A stretch of 64,000 nucleotides of DNA. Origin: Rhodococcus oxybenzonivorans. GTDB taxonomy: Bacteria > Actinomycetota > Actinomycetes > Mycobacteriales > Mycobacteriaceae. The notes beneath the pieces are model-generated. The model did no database searches. It saw only the letters and a list, made by a program, of their open reading frames with translations, and was not told the origin of the DNA. The position numbers and the translations under genes were made by a program. Below, piece by piece: positions 1 to 8,919 of this stretch (positions are counted from its first letter, which is position 1; each line of letters starts with the position of its first letter). The DNA lies in contig NZ_CP021354.1 in NCBI RefSeq assembly GCF_003130705.1, forward strand, positions 1,612,001 through 1,676,000, given 5' to 3'.

Positions 1-246
1 CGTTCGGGTGGCGCGGAACTCTTCGAACTCAGGCACTACCCAGGCGAATGGCTCGAGGTGTTCGACGACAGGTGTGGCAGCGTCGTCGAGAGCGTCCAGC
101 AGCAGCGGCATCTGTGCCGGTTCCAAGTCGGCCAAAGCCTGTTGTGCCTGTCGACGCATCGGCAGACCGTGTCGGAAATGCTCACCCGTCACGAACGGCC
201 CAGCGAAGTCCTCTTCGGTCCTGTTCCGACGTAATGCGTTACTCAT
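1..246 (-). CDS. Hypothetical protein, N-terminal 82 residues (runs off left edge)
   Basis: An ATG at 246 on the minus strand opens a frame with no stop to the window edge. A GAGGG ribosome-binding site lies 7 nt upstream. The protein begins MSNALRRNRTEEDFAGPF and continues acidic and helical, without a signal peptide or membrane segment. I recognise no family. It starts 26 bp after the desaturase-reductase fusion stops, on the same strand, so the two are probably cotranscribed. Only the N-terminus is visible, so its function stays open. Confidence 0.6.
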   Translation of the reverse strand, partial: MSNALRRNRTEEDFAGPFVTGEHFRHGLPMRRQAQQALADLEPAQMPLLLDALDDAATPVVEHLEPFAWVVPEFEEFRATRT

Positions 247-272
247 CGTTCCACCCTCGAATCTGTGTTGGC

Positions 273-2282
273 TCAGCTGTCGTAGTCGACTGCGACTGTG
301 GGGGTGGTGGGGTGGGATTGGCAGGTGAGGATGAAGCCGGCCTCGGTTTCGTTCTTCTGAAGTGCGAAGTTTTGCTCCATTGATACTTTTCCTGTGGTGA
401 CTCGGGCTTTGCAGGTGCCGCATGCGCCGCCGAGGCAGGCGTAGGGGGCGTCGATGTTGTTTTTCAGCGCGGATTCGAGGACGGTCTCACCGGGGGCGAG
501 TTCCACGGTGTGCTGTGCGCCGGAGAGGGTGATGGTCACTTCGGAGGCGGGAAAGTTGTCGAGGTGTGTGGGTCGGTTCGTGCCGCGGAACAGTTCGAGG
601 TGTATCCGGTCGGTCGGCACTTTTTCGGTTGCGAGGTCATCGCGGATTGTGGTGGTGAGTTCGCTCGGGCCGCACAGGTACCACCGGTCGATCGTGGTGA
701 GGTCGGTGGCGATCAGGCGTTGAATTGTCGCCAGGTCGATACGGCCGCGCAGGGCTGCGGGGTGGTGTGCCTCGGCGGAGCGGATGTGGAAGATGCGTAG
801 CCGGTCTGAGTACCGGGATTCGAGTTCGTCGAGTTCGGCGGCGAACATGGTCGACTCTGCGGTGCGGTTGCCGTAGAAGAGGGTGAAGCGGCTCTCGGTC
901 TCGATCTCCATGGTGGTGCGCAGAATCGACAGGATGGGGGTGATGCCGCTGCCGGCGGCTACCGCGACATGGTGGTGCCGGGCGAGTGGATCGAGGGGTG
1001 CGCCGAAGCTGCCCGTGGGGGTCATCAGTTCCAGGACGTCGCCGGCTCGCAGGGTGTCGACCGCGAAGCTCGAGAACGTCCCGCCGGGGATGTGGCGGAT
1101 GCCGATAGCCAGTTCTCCCGAGGTGGCGCAGGTGCAGATCGAGTAGTTGCGTCGTACCTGCTGTCCGCCGATGCGGTGGTGCACGGTCAGGTGTTGGCCG
1201 GCCTGGAAGGCGAACTGGTCGCTGAGGTGATCGGGAACGTCGAAGGTGACTTTGACGCTGTCGGGAGTGAGGGGGTCGACGCTACTGACCGGGATCGGGT
1301 AGGTGCTGGTGGGGCGTGCCGCGGAGGAACGCGGCATGCGGACCGGGAGCAGGGCGGCGAGGGTGCCGTTGAGGCGTTTCCACTCCTGGTACTGGGTGGC
1401 GTCGAGGTGTTGCCCGAAGACGGTGCTGATTTCCGGGTCGCGCTCGAGGTAGGCGGCCTCGTTGCGTCGCCAGGCCGCGACGTAGCGGTAGAAGGGGATG
1501 GAGGGGTGTAGGTGGTGAACCAGGTGATAGTTCTGCGACAAGAGCAGGGGAGTGAGGATCCATTCCGAGCCGACGCGGTTACGGGTCGCGCGGTAGCGGT
1601 TCTCGCGTTGGGTGTCTTTCAGGTCGTGGTGGGGTAGCCAGTCGAACCACCAGGCGAGGACGAACATCGCGACCCGTTCGGGAATCAGATAGATCAGCGC
1701 GAGCGTCCACAGATGTCCGGCGAAGGCGGCGGAGGCGATGACCGTCACCGACAGGGTCATCAGGGCCGCCGTCTCGGCAATTTCGGCGCGTGGGCGGCGA
1801 CGCAGGTTGCGCACCAGGAAACTGATGTAGGGCAGGTCCATTGCCGGGAAGCGGAGGGGCAGCTGCCACCAGGGTGAGGCGCTGACGAAGTGATCGGGAT
1901 CGGACTCACCGTCGTTGGTGTGGCGGTGGTGCTCGATATGGATGAACGCGAAAGATCGGAAGGAGATCAGCGGCGAGACGAAGAACATGGCCACCCGACC
2001 GAAGGCGACGTTGACCCAGCGATGTGAGCTGATCGAGTAGTGCGAGGCGTCGTGCAGCACGGTGAACAGGACGAAAATTGCTGTCGAGCTCGCGGCGATG
2101 GTAGCGATCGCAGGCAGCGTGTCGGTGAGGGCAGCCCAGGTCGATGCGCCGAAGAGTGCGAGCGCGAAGATGCCGATGCCGACGATCGGCCAGGACAGTG
2201 TGGGAACCTGCTCGCCGGGATCGGGCAGGGCGTGCTGCGAGGCCGCTGCCGGGGGTTGGGGGTGTCGAGTCGTGGTCGACAT
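273..2282 (-). CDS. Fatty-acid desaturase fused to FNR-type reductase and 2Fe-2S ferredoxin
   Basis: A 669-residue three-part fusion. Residues about 30-320 are a membrane-bound fatty-acid desaturase/hydroxylase with histidine boxes HDASH (77-81), HIEHHRH (115-121) and a later HLVHHLHP, between hydrophobic helices. Residues about 330-570 are a ferredoxin-NADP reductase module with an RRNYSIC flavin motif and a GSGITPIL nucleotide motif. Residues about 580-669 are a plant-type ferredoxin with CLGGACGTC plus a distal Cys for the 2Fe-2S cluster. The architecture implies a self-sufficient diiron desaturase fed electrons from NAD(P)H in one chain; the substrate is unknown. GAGGAG lies 4 nt before the ATG. 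It follows a PucR-type regulator on the same strand with a palindromic promoter between them. Confidence 0.88.
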   Translation of the reverse strand: MSTTTRHPQPPAAASQHALPDPGEQVPTLSWPIVGIGIFALALFGASTWAALTDTLPAIATIAASSTAIFVLFTVLHDASHYSISSHRWVNVAFGRVAMFFVSPLISFRSFAFIHIEHHRHTNDGESDPDHFVSASPWWQLPLRFPAMDLPYISFLVRNLRRRPRAEIAETAALMTLSVTVIASAAFAGHLWTLALIYLIPERVAMFVLAWWFDWLPHHDLKDTQRENRYRATRNRVGSEWILTPLLLSQNYHLVHHLHPSIPFYRYVAAWRRNEAAYLERDPEISTVFGQHLDATQYQEWKRLNGTLAALLPVRMPRSSAARPTSTYPIPVSSVDPLTPDSVKVTFDVPDHLSDQFAFQAGQHLTVHHRIGGQQVRRNYSICTCATSGELAIGIRHIPGGTFSSFAVDTLRAGDVLELMTPTGSFGAPLDPLARHHHVAVAAGSGITPILSILRTTMEIETESRFTLFYGNRTAESTMFAAELDELESRYSDRLRIFHIRSAEAHHPAALRGRIDLATIQRLIATDLTTIDRWYLCGPSELTTTIRDDLATEKVPTDRIHLELFRGTNRPTHLDNFPASEVTITLSGAQHTVELAPGETVLESALKNNIDAPYACLGGACGTCKARVTTGKVSMEQNFALQKNETEAGFILTCQSHPTTPTVAVDYDS

Positions 2283-2323
2283 CGGACTCCTCTGCGCGCT
2301 TCGGGATGAGATTGCTCACAACC

Positions 2324-2348
2324 TATATACGGGCGGTGTCGGCCGACA
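2324..2348 (-). promoter_or_regulatory. Promoter and 12-bp palindrome upstream of the desaturase fusion
   Basis: A TATATA box (2324-2329), a rare AT-rich patch in this region, reads as a minus-strand -10. Eight bases upstream of it lies the perfect palindrome TGTCGGCCGACA (2337-2348), in the spacer/-35 zone. That placement suits an operator for a regulator of the downstream desaturase; the PucR protein encoded just upstream is the obvious candidate. The palindrome and box are seen; the function is inferred. Confidence 0.4.
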
Positions 2349-2406
2349 AGGCCATCCCAGCCCTTCCCGGTGTGCTGTCAGCACATCCGGCGCGCTCGGG
2401 CTCCGG

Positions 2407-3657
2407 TCAGTGAGGCTTCGGCTCGGGCAACACCGCGGCCGCCAGCACATTGCAGACGATCAGCGCCGCGTGCAGTTCGGCGAGGTTGCTCGTTACCGGC
2501 CTGCCTCTGCGCTCCTCGGCACGACGCATCCTCTGCAGGACCGTGTTCCGATGGATTCCCAACGTGCTCGCGGCGGTCGCCAGGCTCCCTTGCGCGTCGA
2601 GAACAGCCAGGAGCGCGGCGCGCTCGCCGCGCTCTTTCGCGTCGTCCCGTGCGAGCTCGCCGAGCTGAGCGGAAACGAAGGCCCTCGCCGCATCCAGGTC
2701 ACGCGAGATAGCGTCTACCAAGGCAACATCGCTGAACTCTGTGATCGATGGCGCCGCACGCCCGGACAGTTCGATGATTCGGCGTGTGCGTAGAGCCTCG
2801 AGATGGGAGGTCCGGAAGCCTGCTGCCCCCGGATGGGATGAGCCGACCGCGATGTGAACGTTCTCGCGTTCGCCGGGAAACTCCGTCGCCATGCCGCTGG
2901 GTGAAGTCCGCGCGTCCCCCGTGATCGATGCCCATCCCCACACCGCAAGTGGGCCGTCCGCCACCACGAGTGAGTGACCTGCCCCGAGGAACCTACCGAC
3001 CCGCCTGGCGAATCCCTCGAGGTCGACACCGCGTTCGTCGACCCAGCACACGAAACCGATCTGCCGGCCGGTGAGCCGGTGGCTGAGCACACGTTCGGCG
3101 CGCGCGATGTCGACTCGTTCTCCGGCGAGCAGTGCCCGCACGACATCGGCGCGTTCGGCTCGTGCCTGGTTCTGGCGTCGGTCGAGCTCGGCGACGTACT
3201 CGGCAGCCACCAGACTGGAGATGCGGTCGATGTATCGAAATCCGAAGCGCTCCAGGTCGATGAACGTCCTCAGCGCGACCGCAGGGTCCTCGATCCAGTC
3301 GGTGAGTGAGTCGGAAAGCTTCTCGGTGAAGTACTCATGACCCAACCGATAGAACCGCAGCATCACATCGACGCTGTGCCCTCGTGATGCCATTGCGCGC
3401 GCGTGTTCGAGCGCCGTCACCGGCGCCTCCGCAGCCGCCACGTCGATCCCGTGACGAACCATCGACAGTGCCGCTTCGAGATTCGACGAGCACGACCCCA
3501 GGGTCAGGCCGCGAAGCTCGTCATCCCCGCCGACCTCCGGAATTCGCTCGACCAAATACTTCAGCATGTCGTCAGCCAGGCTGGACACATTCGCCAGTAG
3601 AGACGCGGCGATGCCGCGTAAGGCGACCGCGCCGTTGTCAGGCTCCAGCGCGTCCAT
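2407..3657 (-). CDS. PucR/CdaR-type transcriptional regulator
   Basis: A 416-residue protein with the layout of actinobacterial PucR-family regulators: an N-terminal all-helical sensory region (about 1-170, RsbRD-like), a middle region resembling the degenerate GGDEF-like domain, and a C-terminal PucR helix-turn-helix (about 357-380, with GIHRNTVLQRMRR). There is no signal peptide or membrane segment. It lies upstream of the desaturase fusion on the same strand with a 124-bp gap holding a palindromic promoter, so control of that gene is the simplest inference. The effector is unknown. Confidence 0.82.
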   Translation of the reverse strand: MDALEPDNGAVALRGIAASLLANVSSLADDMLKYLVERIPEVGGDDELRGLTLGSCSSNLEAALSMVRHGIDVAAAEAPVTALEHARAMASRGHSVDVMLRFYRLGHEYFTEKLSDSLTDWIEDPAVALRTFIDLERFGFRYIDRISSLVAAEYVAELDRRQNQARAERADVVRALLAGERVDIARAERVLSHRLTGRQIGFVCWVDERGVDLEGFARRVGRFLGAGHSLVVADGPLAVWGWASITGDARTSPSGMATEFPGERENVHIAVGSSHPGAAGFRTSHLEALRTRRIIELSGRAAPSITEFSDVALVDAISRDLDAARAFVSAQLGELARDDAKERGERAALLAVLDAQGSLATAASTLGIHRNTVLQRMRRAEERRGRPVTSNLAELHAALIVCNVLAAAVLPEPKPH

Positions 3658-3705
3658 ATCTGCACACTAGTGTCCGGCGGTCGCAAATGCGTCAAGCCTG
3701 GCGCG

Positions 3706-4146
3706 TCAGCCGAGCTGCTCGAACAGGGACACGATGATCCCTTCGGGTCCACGCACGTAGGCCATCCGCACGCTGTTCTCGTACTCGCCGATGCCGCCGA
3801 TGAGCCCGTACCCGTCCGCAGCCACCGCGTCGACAGCCGCCTGGAGGTCGCCGACCTCGAAGGACACGTTGCGCAGTCCGAGCTCGTTGGCCATCGCCTT
3901 CGGCGATCCGGGCACGTGGTCGGGCGTGACGAAGGTCGCGAGTTCCAGCCGGGACCCGTCGCCGGGCGGCCGCAGCATCGCAATCTCACAGCGCGCGCCG
4001 GGGATGCCGCAGACTGTCTCCACGAACTCACCCTCCACGGATCCGGTGCCCTCTACCTCGAGACCCAGTCCGACGAAGAACGCCGTGACCGAGTCGAGGT
4101 CCGCGACGGTGATGCCGACGTGGTCGAAACGTTGTACGTGTGCCAT
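3706..4146 (-). CDS. VOC (glyoxalase/bleomycin-resistance fold) family protein
   Basis: A 146-residue single-domain VOC protein. It opens with FDHVGITVADLD, carries the paired beta-alpha-beta halves and ends with a VRGPEGIIVSLFEQ strand typical of the fold. A perfect GGAGG at 9 nt selects the ATG at 4146; an in-frame ATG at 4155 abuts the ribosome-binding site and is unlikely. Members bind a divalent metal and act as lyases, epimerases or dioxygenases; the substrate cannot be read here. It is divergent from the diiron oxygenase and shares that 177-bp intergenic region with the tandem inverted repeats. Confidence 0.8.
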   Translation of the reverse strand: MAHVQRFDHVGITVADLDSVTAFFVGLGLEVEGTGSVEGEFVETVCGIPGARCEIAMLRPPGDGSRLELATFVTPDHVPGSPKAMANELGLRNVSFEVGDLQAAVDAVAADGYGLIGGIGEYENSVRMAYVRGPEGIIVSLFEQLG

Positions 4147-4267
4147 GGGATCCATCCTCCAGTGTTGTCTCGCCGAATCGGCTGTCTTGCCGATTCGACG
4201 ATGGGACGGAGCCGGGTCTGGATTTTCGACATCATGCGTTCCGCAGGCAATTCTCGCCCCGACGATG

Positions 4268-4295
4268 ACAATGAGCATTGTGACAATGCTATTGT
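4268..4295. promoter_or_regulatory. Tandem inverted-repeat operator (two ACAAT/ATTGT palindromes)
   Basis: Two neighbouring palindromes: ACAATG-AG-CATTGT (4268-4281) and ACAAT-GCT-ATTGT (4283-4295), one base apart. The second includes TATTGT (4290-4295), which can serve as a -10 box for the diiron oxygenase gene starting at 4323. The arrangement suits a dimeric regulator bound twice over the promoter. The MerR-family gene at 5264 in the same operon is the likely ligand, and the divergent VOC gene could be co-controlled. The repeats are seen; the regulator assignment is inferred. Confidence 0.6.
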
Positions 4296-4322
4296 GGTGA
4301 AGAAGGCGACCGAGGAGTGGTG

Positions 4323-5264
4323 ATGTCCGTCGAGAGTGCACGGGACTTCCTCAGTGATGCCCCTGCGACGTCCCGGAGAATGCACGTCAGTGACCGTCAG
4401 GACACGGCTGAGCGGCTACTCGCCTCCGCGGCACGCAAGTCCTACGACCCGCTGATCGAGGTCGACTGGGATGCGCCGATTCCCGCGGACCGGTACGGCA
4501 TGACACCCGAGTGGTGCAGCCTCTATGGCACTGAACTCTGGGACACCATGACGGAGGAACAACGCGTCACCCTCACCAAGCACGAGGCGGCGAGCATCGC
4601 CGGTACCGGAATCTGGTTCGAGCTGATCCTCATGCAGATGCTCGTCCGAGACATCTACTTCCACGACCCGGCCACCCCGCACGTCCAGTTCGCGCTCACC
4701 GAGATTGCCGACGAGTGCCGTCACTCCACGATGTTCGCGAGGTCGGCGCAGCGCTTCGGGATTCCGTCGTACCGGCCCAAGTGGTGGATCCGTCAGGCGG
4801 CTCGCGCCTTCAAGGCGACCGCCACCGGATCCCTGGCGTACGGCGGGACGCTGTTCGCCGAGGAGATCCTCGACATGATGCAGCGCGACTTCATGCGGGA
4901 CGAGCGAGTTCAGCCGGTGACACGCACGGTCAGCAAAATCCACGTCCTCGAGGAGTCGCGGCACATCAAGTACGCACGCGAGGAAACAATCCGGCGAATC
5001 CGATCGGCGTCCTGGTTCGCGAGGGCCCGGGTGCGGTTGGCGCTCGGCGTCATCGCCTATTTCATCGTCACCAGTCTGGTGAACCCGCAGGTCTACTCGG
5101 CGGCGGGTCTCGACGTGGACGCGGCGAAGAGGGCAGCCAAAGCGAATCGCCACTATCACGACAAGATCCGCGAGGGCTGCGCCAAGACCGTCGAATTCCT
5201 CGACGAGGTGGGACTCATCGGTGGCCCGTCGAGGCTTCTGCTCGAACGGGCGCACATCGTCTGA
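4323..5264 (+). CDS. AurF-like diiron oxygenase
   Basis: A 313-residue ferritin-fold protein of the AurF (p-aminobenzoate N-oxygenase) family. The likely diiron ligands are in AurF order: E100, the E131-x-x-H134 pair (DECRH), E180/E181 in FAEE, H207, and E211-x-x-H214 (EESRH). Known members oxidise amines or hydroxylate aromatic or acyl substrates; the substrate here is unknown. The ATG at 4323 has GAGGAG 5 nt upstream and is preferred over two in-frame GTGs at 4317 and 4320. Its stop overlaps the MerR start by one base (TGATG), and an alpha/beta hydrolase follows, so the three probably form one operon. Confidence 0.82.
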   Translation: MSVESARDFLSDAPATSRRMHVSDRQDTAERLLASAARKSYDPLIEVDWDAPIPADRYGMTPEWCSLYGTELWDTMTEEQRVTLTKHEAASIAGTGIWFELILMQMLVRDIYFHDPATPHVQFALTEIADECRHSTMFARSAQRFGIPSYRPKWWIRQAARAFKATATGSLAYGGTLFAEEILDMMQRDFMRDERVQPVTRTVSKIHVLEESRHIKYAREETIRRIRSASWFARARVRLALGVIAYFIVTSLVNPQVYSAAGLDVDAAKRAAKANRHYHDKIREGCAKTVEFLDEVGLIGGPSRLLLERAHIV

Positions 5265-6034
5265 TGAAGGAATATCGGATCGACGACCTCGCACGCGAGG
5301 CGCGGGTGAGCGTGCGCAACGTGCGCGTCTACCAGGACCGCGGACTCCTCCCGCCACCGCGGAAACAGGGGCGGACCGGGTGGTACAACGAGTCGCATCT
5401 GGCCCGGCTGCACCTCATCGGCCGGATGCTCGACCGCGGATACACCTTCGCCACCATCAGCGAGCTGCTCACGGCCGCCCAGTACGGACTGCACGTCACC
5501 GATGTGCTCGAGACCGACGATCCCGGCAGCCGGTGGAGGAAACGCAAGCGCGCCGCGCGACTCACCCTGGCGGAACTCCGGCGGATGTTCGGTGCGCAGA
5601 CCACCGACGAGAATATTGCGCGGGGAACCGAGCTCGGCGTGCTCGTCCCCTCCGGTGACGACTACGCGGTGAACAATCCTCGACTCGTGGAGGCGGCCCA
5701 GGTTCTCGTCGACGCGGGTATCCCACTCGAGGACGTGCTCGAACAGACCGCCGCCGTGCGCAAAGACCTTTCCGACGTCGCCGCTCGATTCGTCGCGGTC
5801 GTCGCCGACCGGTACCTCGCACCCGAGGGCGAGCAACTCGAGCTCGACGAGGCGAAGATCTCGGACATCGTGCGGCTCGTCGAGCAGATGCGGCCACTCG
5901 CACACGACGCCGTCCAGACACTCTTCACGCAGGCGATGGAAGAGCAGATTTCCCGCGCCCTCGAGAAAGCCGCACAGCAACTCGGAGATCCGCCGAGTTC
6001 CGCGCGGACGGCCGACAACGGCCGCGCAAGTTGA
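5264..6034 (+). CDS. MerR-family transcriptional regulator
   Basis: A 256-residue regulator. The N-terminus YRIDDLAREARVSVRNVR is a MerR winged helix-turn-helix, followed by a second wing (LPPPRKQGRTGWYN) and a long, mostly helical effector region of about 170 residues, unlike the short metal-sensing MerR proteins. No Cys cluster for metal binding is visible. It is translationally coupled to the diiron oxygenase through TGATG. It likely binds the tandem ACAAT/ATTGT repeats upstream of that gene; the inducer is unknown. Confidence 0.85.
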   Translation: MKEYRIDDLAREARVSVRNVRVYQDRGLLPPPRKQGRTGWYNESHLARLHLIGRMLDRGYTFATISELLTAAQYGLHVTDVLETDDPGSRWRKRKRAARLTLAELRRMFGAQTTDENIARGTELGVLVPSGDDYAVNNPRLVEAAQVLVDAGIPLEDVLEQTAAVRKDLSDVAARFVAVVADRYLAPEGEQLELDEAKISDIVRLVEQMRPLAHDAVQTLFTQAMEEQISRALEKAAQQLGDPPSSARTADNGRAS

Positions 6035-6086
6035 CAACTCACGGACGTCGCCGCACGGCGGTGTCACCCAGATGACAGGGGTAAGA

Positions 6087-7118
6087 ATGACGAGCAGTTC
6101 GCGCAGCACCGCCCTACGGGCACTCGCCGGCGTCGCCGGAGTGGGCGCTGCCTTCGTCGCAGCAGCGGCGATTCGGCACAAGCGTTCCACTCGCGGTTTG
6201 ACGCTGACGACCGAGGTCGCACCGAACGAACTGCTGCGTACCCCGAGCCTGCGACCCGACGTCAGCGAGATCGTCACCGACGACGGCGCCACCCTGTATG
6301 TGCGCGCCTATGGTCCGGTGGACGGCGACCCCATCGTGTTCAGCCACGGCTGGACCTGCTCGACCGAGTACTGGTACCCGCAGGTGAACGCCCTCTCAGG
6401 CGAATACCGCGTGATCACCTACGACCAGCGTGGGCACGGTCGGAGCACCGTCGGCTCCCTCGCTCTCGGCCCCGACGTCCTCGCCGACGACCTGTCGGAG
6501 GTGCTGAGGGCGACTGTCCGCGAGGACAAGAAGGCCGTCCTGGTCGGCCACAGCATGGGCGGCATGAGCATCATGGCCTGGGCCGGCCGTCATCCCGACG
6601 AGGTACAGAAGTATGCGTCCGCGGTCCTGCTCGCCAGCACCGCCTGTGACCGGCTCATCGCCGAGACCACGGTGATTCCCCTCCCGAATCGCTTCCCGCG
6701 AGTGCCGGTCCCGGTCGGCCGTGCGGTGCTGAGCGCACCGATGCCGCTGGTGTCTTCACCGGTGATGACCCGGGCGATCCAGTACGTGTCGATGTCGCCG
6801 AACGCCAGTCCCGCCGAGGTCAGCTTCTGCGAGAACATCGTGCGGGAGTGCAAGCCCCGCATCCGCGGGGGCTGGGGTGCCGCGCTGAGCGGGCTCGACA
6901 TCCACGAAGCTCTCGACCACCTCACTGTGCCGACCACCGTGCTCGTCGGGTCCATGGACCGGCTCACACCACCGGTCCACGCGCGCAAGCTCGCTCGCGT
7001 GCTGGACGAAGCGGGACATCTCGACCGGCTCATCGTGCTGCCCGGTGTCGGGCACATGAGTTCCGTCGAGAACATCGACGAGTTCGACAAGGAGATCGTC
7101 CGGCTGCGCAACCTGTAG
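6087..7118 (+). CDS. Alpha/beta hydrolase with N-terminal membrane anchor
   Basis: A 343-residue alpha/beta-hydrolase. Visible parts are the oxyanion region VFSHGWT, the nucleophile elbow GHSMGG, an acid-loop SMDRLTPP and the catalytic His in LPGVGHMS. A hydrophobic Ala/Gly/Val stretch in the first 30 residues, with no clear cleavage site, suggests a signal anchor. AGGGG at 5 nt favours the ATG at 6087 over 6072. It follows the AurF/MerR pair after 52 bp and may act on the same substrate or product as an esterase or lipase-like enzyme. Confidence 0.8.
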   Translation: MTSSSRSTALRALAGVAGVGAAFVAAAAIRHKRSTRGLTLTTEVAPNELLRTPSLRPDVSEIVTDDGATLYVRAYGPVDGDPIVFSHGWTCSTEYWYPQVNALSGEYRVITYDQRGHGRSTVGSLALGPDVLADDLSEVLRATVREDKKAVLVGHSMGGMSIMAWAGRHPDEVQKYASAVLLASTACDRLIAETTVIPLPNRFPRVPVPVGRAVLSAPMPLVSSPVMTRAIQYVSMSPNASPAEVSFCENIVRECKPRIRGGWGAALSGLDIHEALDHLTVPTTVLVGSMDRLTPPVHARKLARVLDEAGHLDRLIVLPGVGHMSSVENIDEFDKEIVRLRNL

Positions 7119-7130
7119 CCGCAGCGGTTT

Positions 7131-8015
7131 TCAACTGAAGATCACGGTCTTCCGGCCGTGTACAAGGACGCGGTCCTCGAGGTGCCAGCGCAGGCCGCGG
7201 GACAGCACGAGCTTCTCGATGTCGCGGCCCTGCCGCACCATGTCCGCGACCTCGTCGGCGTGATCGACGCGAATCACGTCCTGTTCGATGATGGGGCCTG
7301 CGTCCAGCTCTGCCGTCACGTAGTGGCAGGTGGCGCCGATCAGTTTCACTCCTCGTGCGAAGGCCTGGTGATACGGGCGGGCGCCGACGAACGAGGGCAA
7401 GAAGCTGTGGTGGATGTTGACGGCGCGTCCCGCCCAGTGCTCGCACAGTTCCGAGGGCAGCACCTGCATGAACCGGGCGAGGACCACAGCGTGCGGATCG
7501 TGCGCGTCGACGAGTTCCCGGACCTGTTCGAAGGCCGGACCACGTTCGGCCGGATCCTTGGGGAAGGGCACATGGTGGAAGTCGATGCCGTGGCGTCGGG
7601 TGACGCTCTCGAGGTTGCGGTGGTTGCCGATCACCGCGCAAATGTCTGCCGGCAGCTCCCCGCCCGCCGCCCGACCCAACAGGTCGTGCAGGCAGTGTGC
7701 TTCCTTGCTCACGAGCAGCACCACACGCTTGCGTTCACCCGTGTCGGACACCGTCCATTCCGTGTCCGGGCCCAGCTCGGCCGCGACGGCAGCGAATCGT
7801 TCGCGCAGCTCGTCGATCGACATGTTCACCGACGACGCCCGCACGGCCTGCCGGGTGAAGAACCAGTCGGTGTCGGCGTCGGCGTGATAGGCGGCCTCCA
7901 CGATCCACCCGCCCACCTCGGCGAGAAACGTCGAGATCCTGGCGACAATGCCGGTGCGGTCGGGGCAGCCGAGGGACAGAACGTACCGGTGATCGTCGGA
8001 AGAAGCAGTGCTCAT
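7131..8015 (-). CDS. purU: Formyltetrahydrofolate deformylase PurU
   Basis: A 294-residue PurU: an N-terminal ACT-type regulatory domain (about 8-85, starting [18 protein letters not shown]) and a C-terminal formyl-transferase-fold hydrolase with [10 protein letters not shown] (catalytic His) and the GATCHYVT...LDAGPII block (catalytic Asp). It hydrolyses 10-formyl-tetrahydrofolate to formate and tetrahydrofolate, balancing one-carbon pools and supplying formate to PurT. Length and motifs match the family throughout. It is convergent with the hydrolase (12-bp gap) and 13 bp downstream of the methyltransferase on its own strand. Confidence 0.95.
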   Translation of the reverse strand: MSTASSDDHRYVLSLGCPDRTGIVARISTFLAEVGGWIVEAAYHADADTDWFFTRQAVRASSVNMSIDELRERFAAVAAELGPDTEWTVSDTGERKRVVLLVSKEAHCLHDLLGRAAGGELPADICAVIGNHRNLESVTRRHGIDFHHVPFPKDPAERGPAFEQVRELVDAHDPHAVVLARFMQVLPSELCEHWAGRAVNIHHSFLPSFVGARPYHQAFARGVKLIGATCHYVTAELDAGPIIEQDVIRVDHADEVADMVRQGRDIEKLVLSRGLRWHLEDRVLVHGRKTVIFS

Positions 8016-8028
8016 GGGCAACAGTCTT

Positions 8029-8862
8029 TCAGGTGGCCCGCCGGTCGGTCACGACTGCGGTACCCACCAGAGTTCCGGCGTCGACGTCATGGATCGCCCG
8101 CTCGGTGAGGAGCTGCAGGAAGTCCCGGCGAATCACTTCGACGGTGTTGTCGTCGAAGGGCGAGAGGGCTCCGCGCAGTGCCCCACCCAGCACGAGATCC
8201 CAGGCGAACTCCGGTGTCGCGGGTATCAGATTGGACAACTCACGGACCTCCGTGGACTCCGCACCGAGGTCGGCCAGCCACTGATGGAGACCGTCCGGGG
8301 TGTCGATGCGATCGAGAACGTCGAACCGAGATGCGCTCTGCTCCGGTGCGGGTTCCTGCTGCCGGGCGACTGCGGCCAGGAACGCGTCGGCGAATTCGCG
8401 CAGCGCTCCGCGTCGCCACACGGTGATCCCCACCTTCCCACCGGGTCTGACCAAACCGGCGAGCCGGGTGAACGCCGCATCCATGTGTGGCAGGAAGAAG
8501 ACGCCGTACGAGCATGCGAGCGCGTCGTAACCGGCCGAAGGCACCGTGCTCGGCGGCTCCCAGGTGGTGGCGTCCGCACACACGAACTCGATGTTCTTCA
8601 AGCCGCGTTCCGCGCTTTTCACCCGGCCCTGTTCGAGCAGTTCGTCGGCGAGGTCGACGGCATGGACCAGCCCGGTGGGCCCTACGGCGGTAGCGGCGGG
8701 GATGGCCGAAGCTCCTGCACCACAACACACGTCGAGTACGGCATCGCCGGGGTGCAGTCCGAGCTGGAAGACGAGGGACTGCCCGGCCGGGGACCACACT
8801 GCCGTGGTGAGTCGATCGAACTCCTGGCGGGCCTCGTCGAAGATCGCTCCGGGATTGGTCAT
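8029..8862 (-). CDS. Class I SAM-dependent methyltransferase
   Basis: A 277-residue methyltransferase of the UbiE/Methyltransf_11 type. Motif I is [14 protein letters not shown], the acidic loop is [11 protein letters not shown], and FVCADATTW follows. Substrate residues are not diagnostic. The ATG at 8862 is preceded by a minus-strand TAGCAT -10 box at exactly 6 nt (8869-8874), so the mRNA is probably leaderless. It is divergent from deoC, and purU follows 13 bp downstream on the same strand. Confidence 0.8.
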   Translation of the reverse strand: MTNPGAIFDEARQEFDRLTTAVWSPAGQSLVFQLGLHPGDAVLDVCCGAGASAIPAATAVGPTGLVHAVDLADELLEQGRVKSAERGLKNIEFVCADATTWEPPSTVPSAGYDALACSYGVFFLPHMDAAFTRLAGLVRPGGKVGITVWRRGALREFADAFLAAVARQQEPAPEQSASRFDVLDRIDTPDGLHQWLADLGAESTEVRELSNLIPATPEFAWDLVLGGALRGALSPFDDNTVEVIRRDFLQLLTERAIHDVDAGTLVGTAVVTDRRAT

Positions 8863-8874
8863 ACCGCGATGCTA
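8860..8874 (-). promoter_or_regulatory. Leaderless promoter of the methyltransferase gene
   Basis: TAGCAT (minus strand, 8874-8869) is followed by 6 nt and then the ATG at 8862-8860. This -10-to-start spacing is the actinobacterial leaderless arrangement. Start of transcription on the A of ATG is inferred. Confidence 0.5.
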
Positions 8875-8919
8875 GGCCGTGGACGCGGGTCGCCGGCGGC
8901 GTTGTGCGAAGCTCGGAGC

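Noticed and set aside
273..969. Plus-strand frames within the desaturase gene
   Set aside because: They are the complement of strongly supported iron-sulfur and flavin motifs on the minus strand and contain no recognisable domain.
4715..5263. Longer MerR start at 4715 inside the diiron gene
   Set aside because: The extension is the shadow of the AurF reading frame; the MerR helix-turn-helix begins at ATG 5264.
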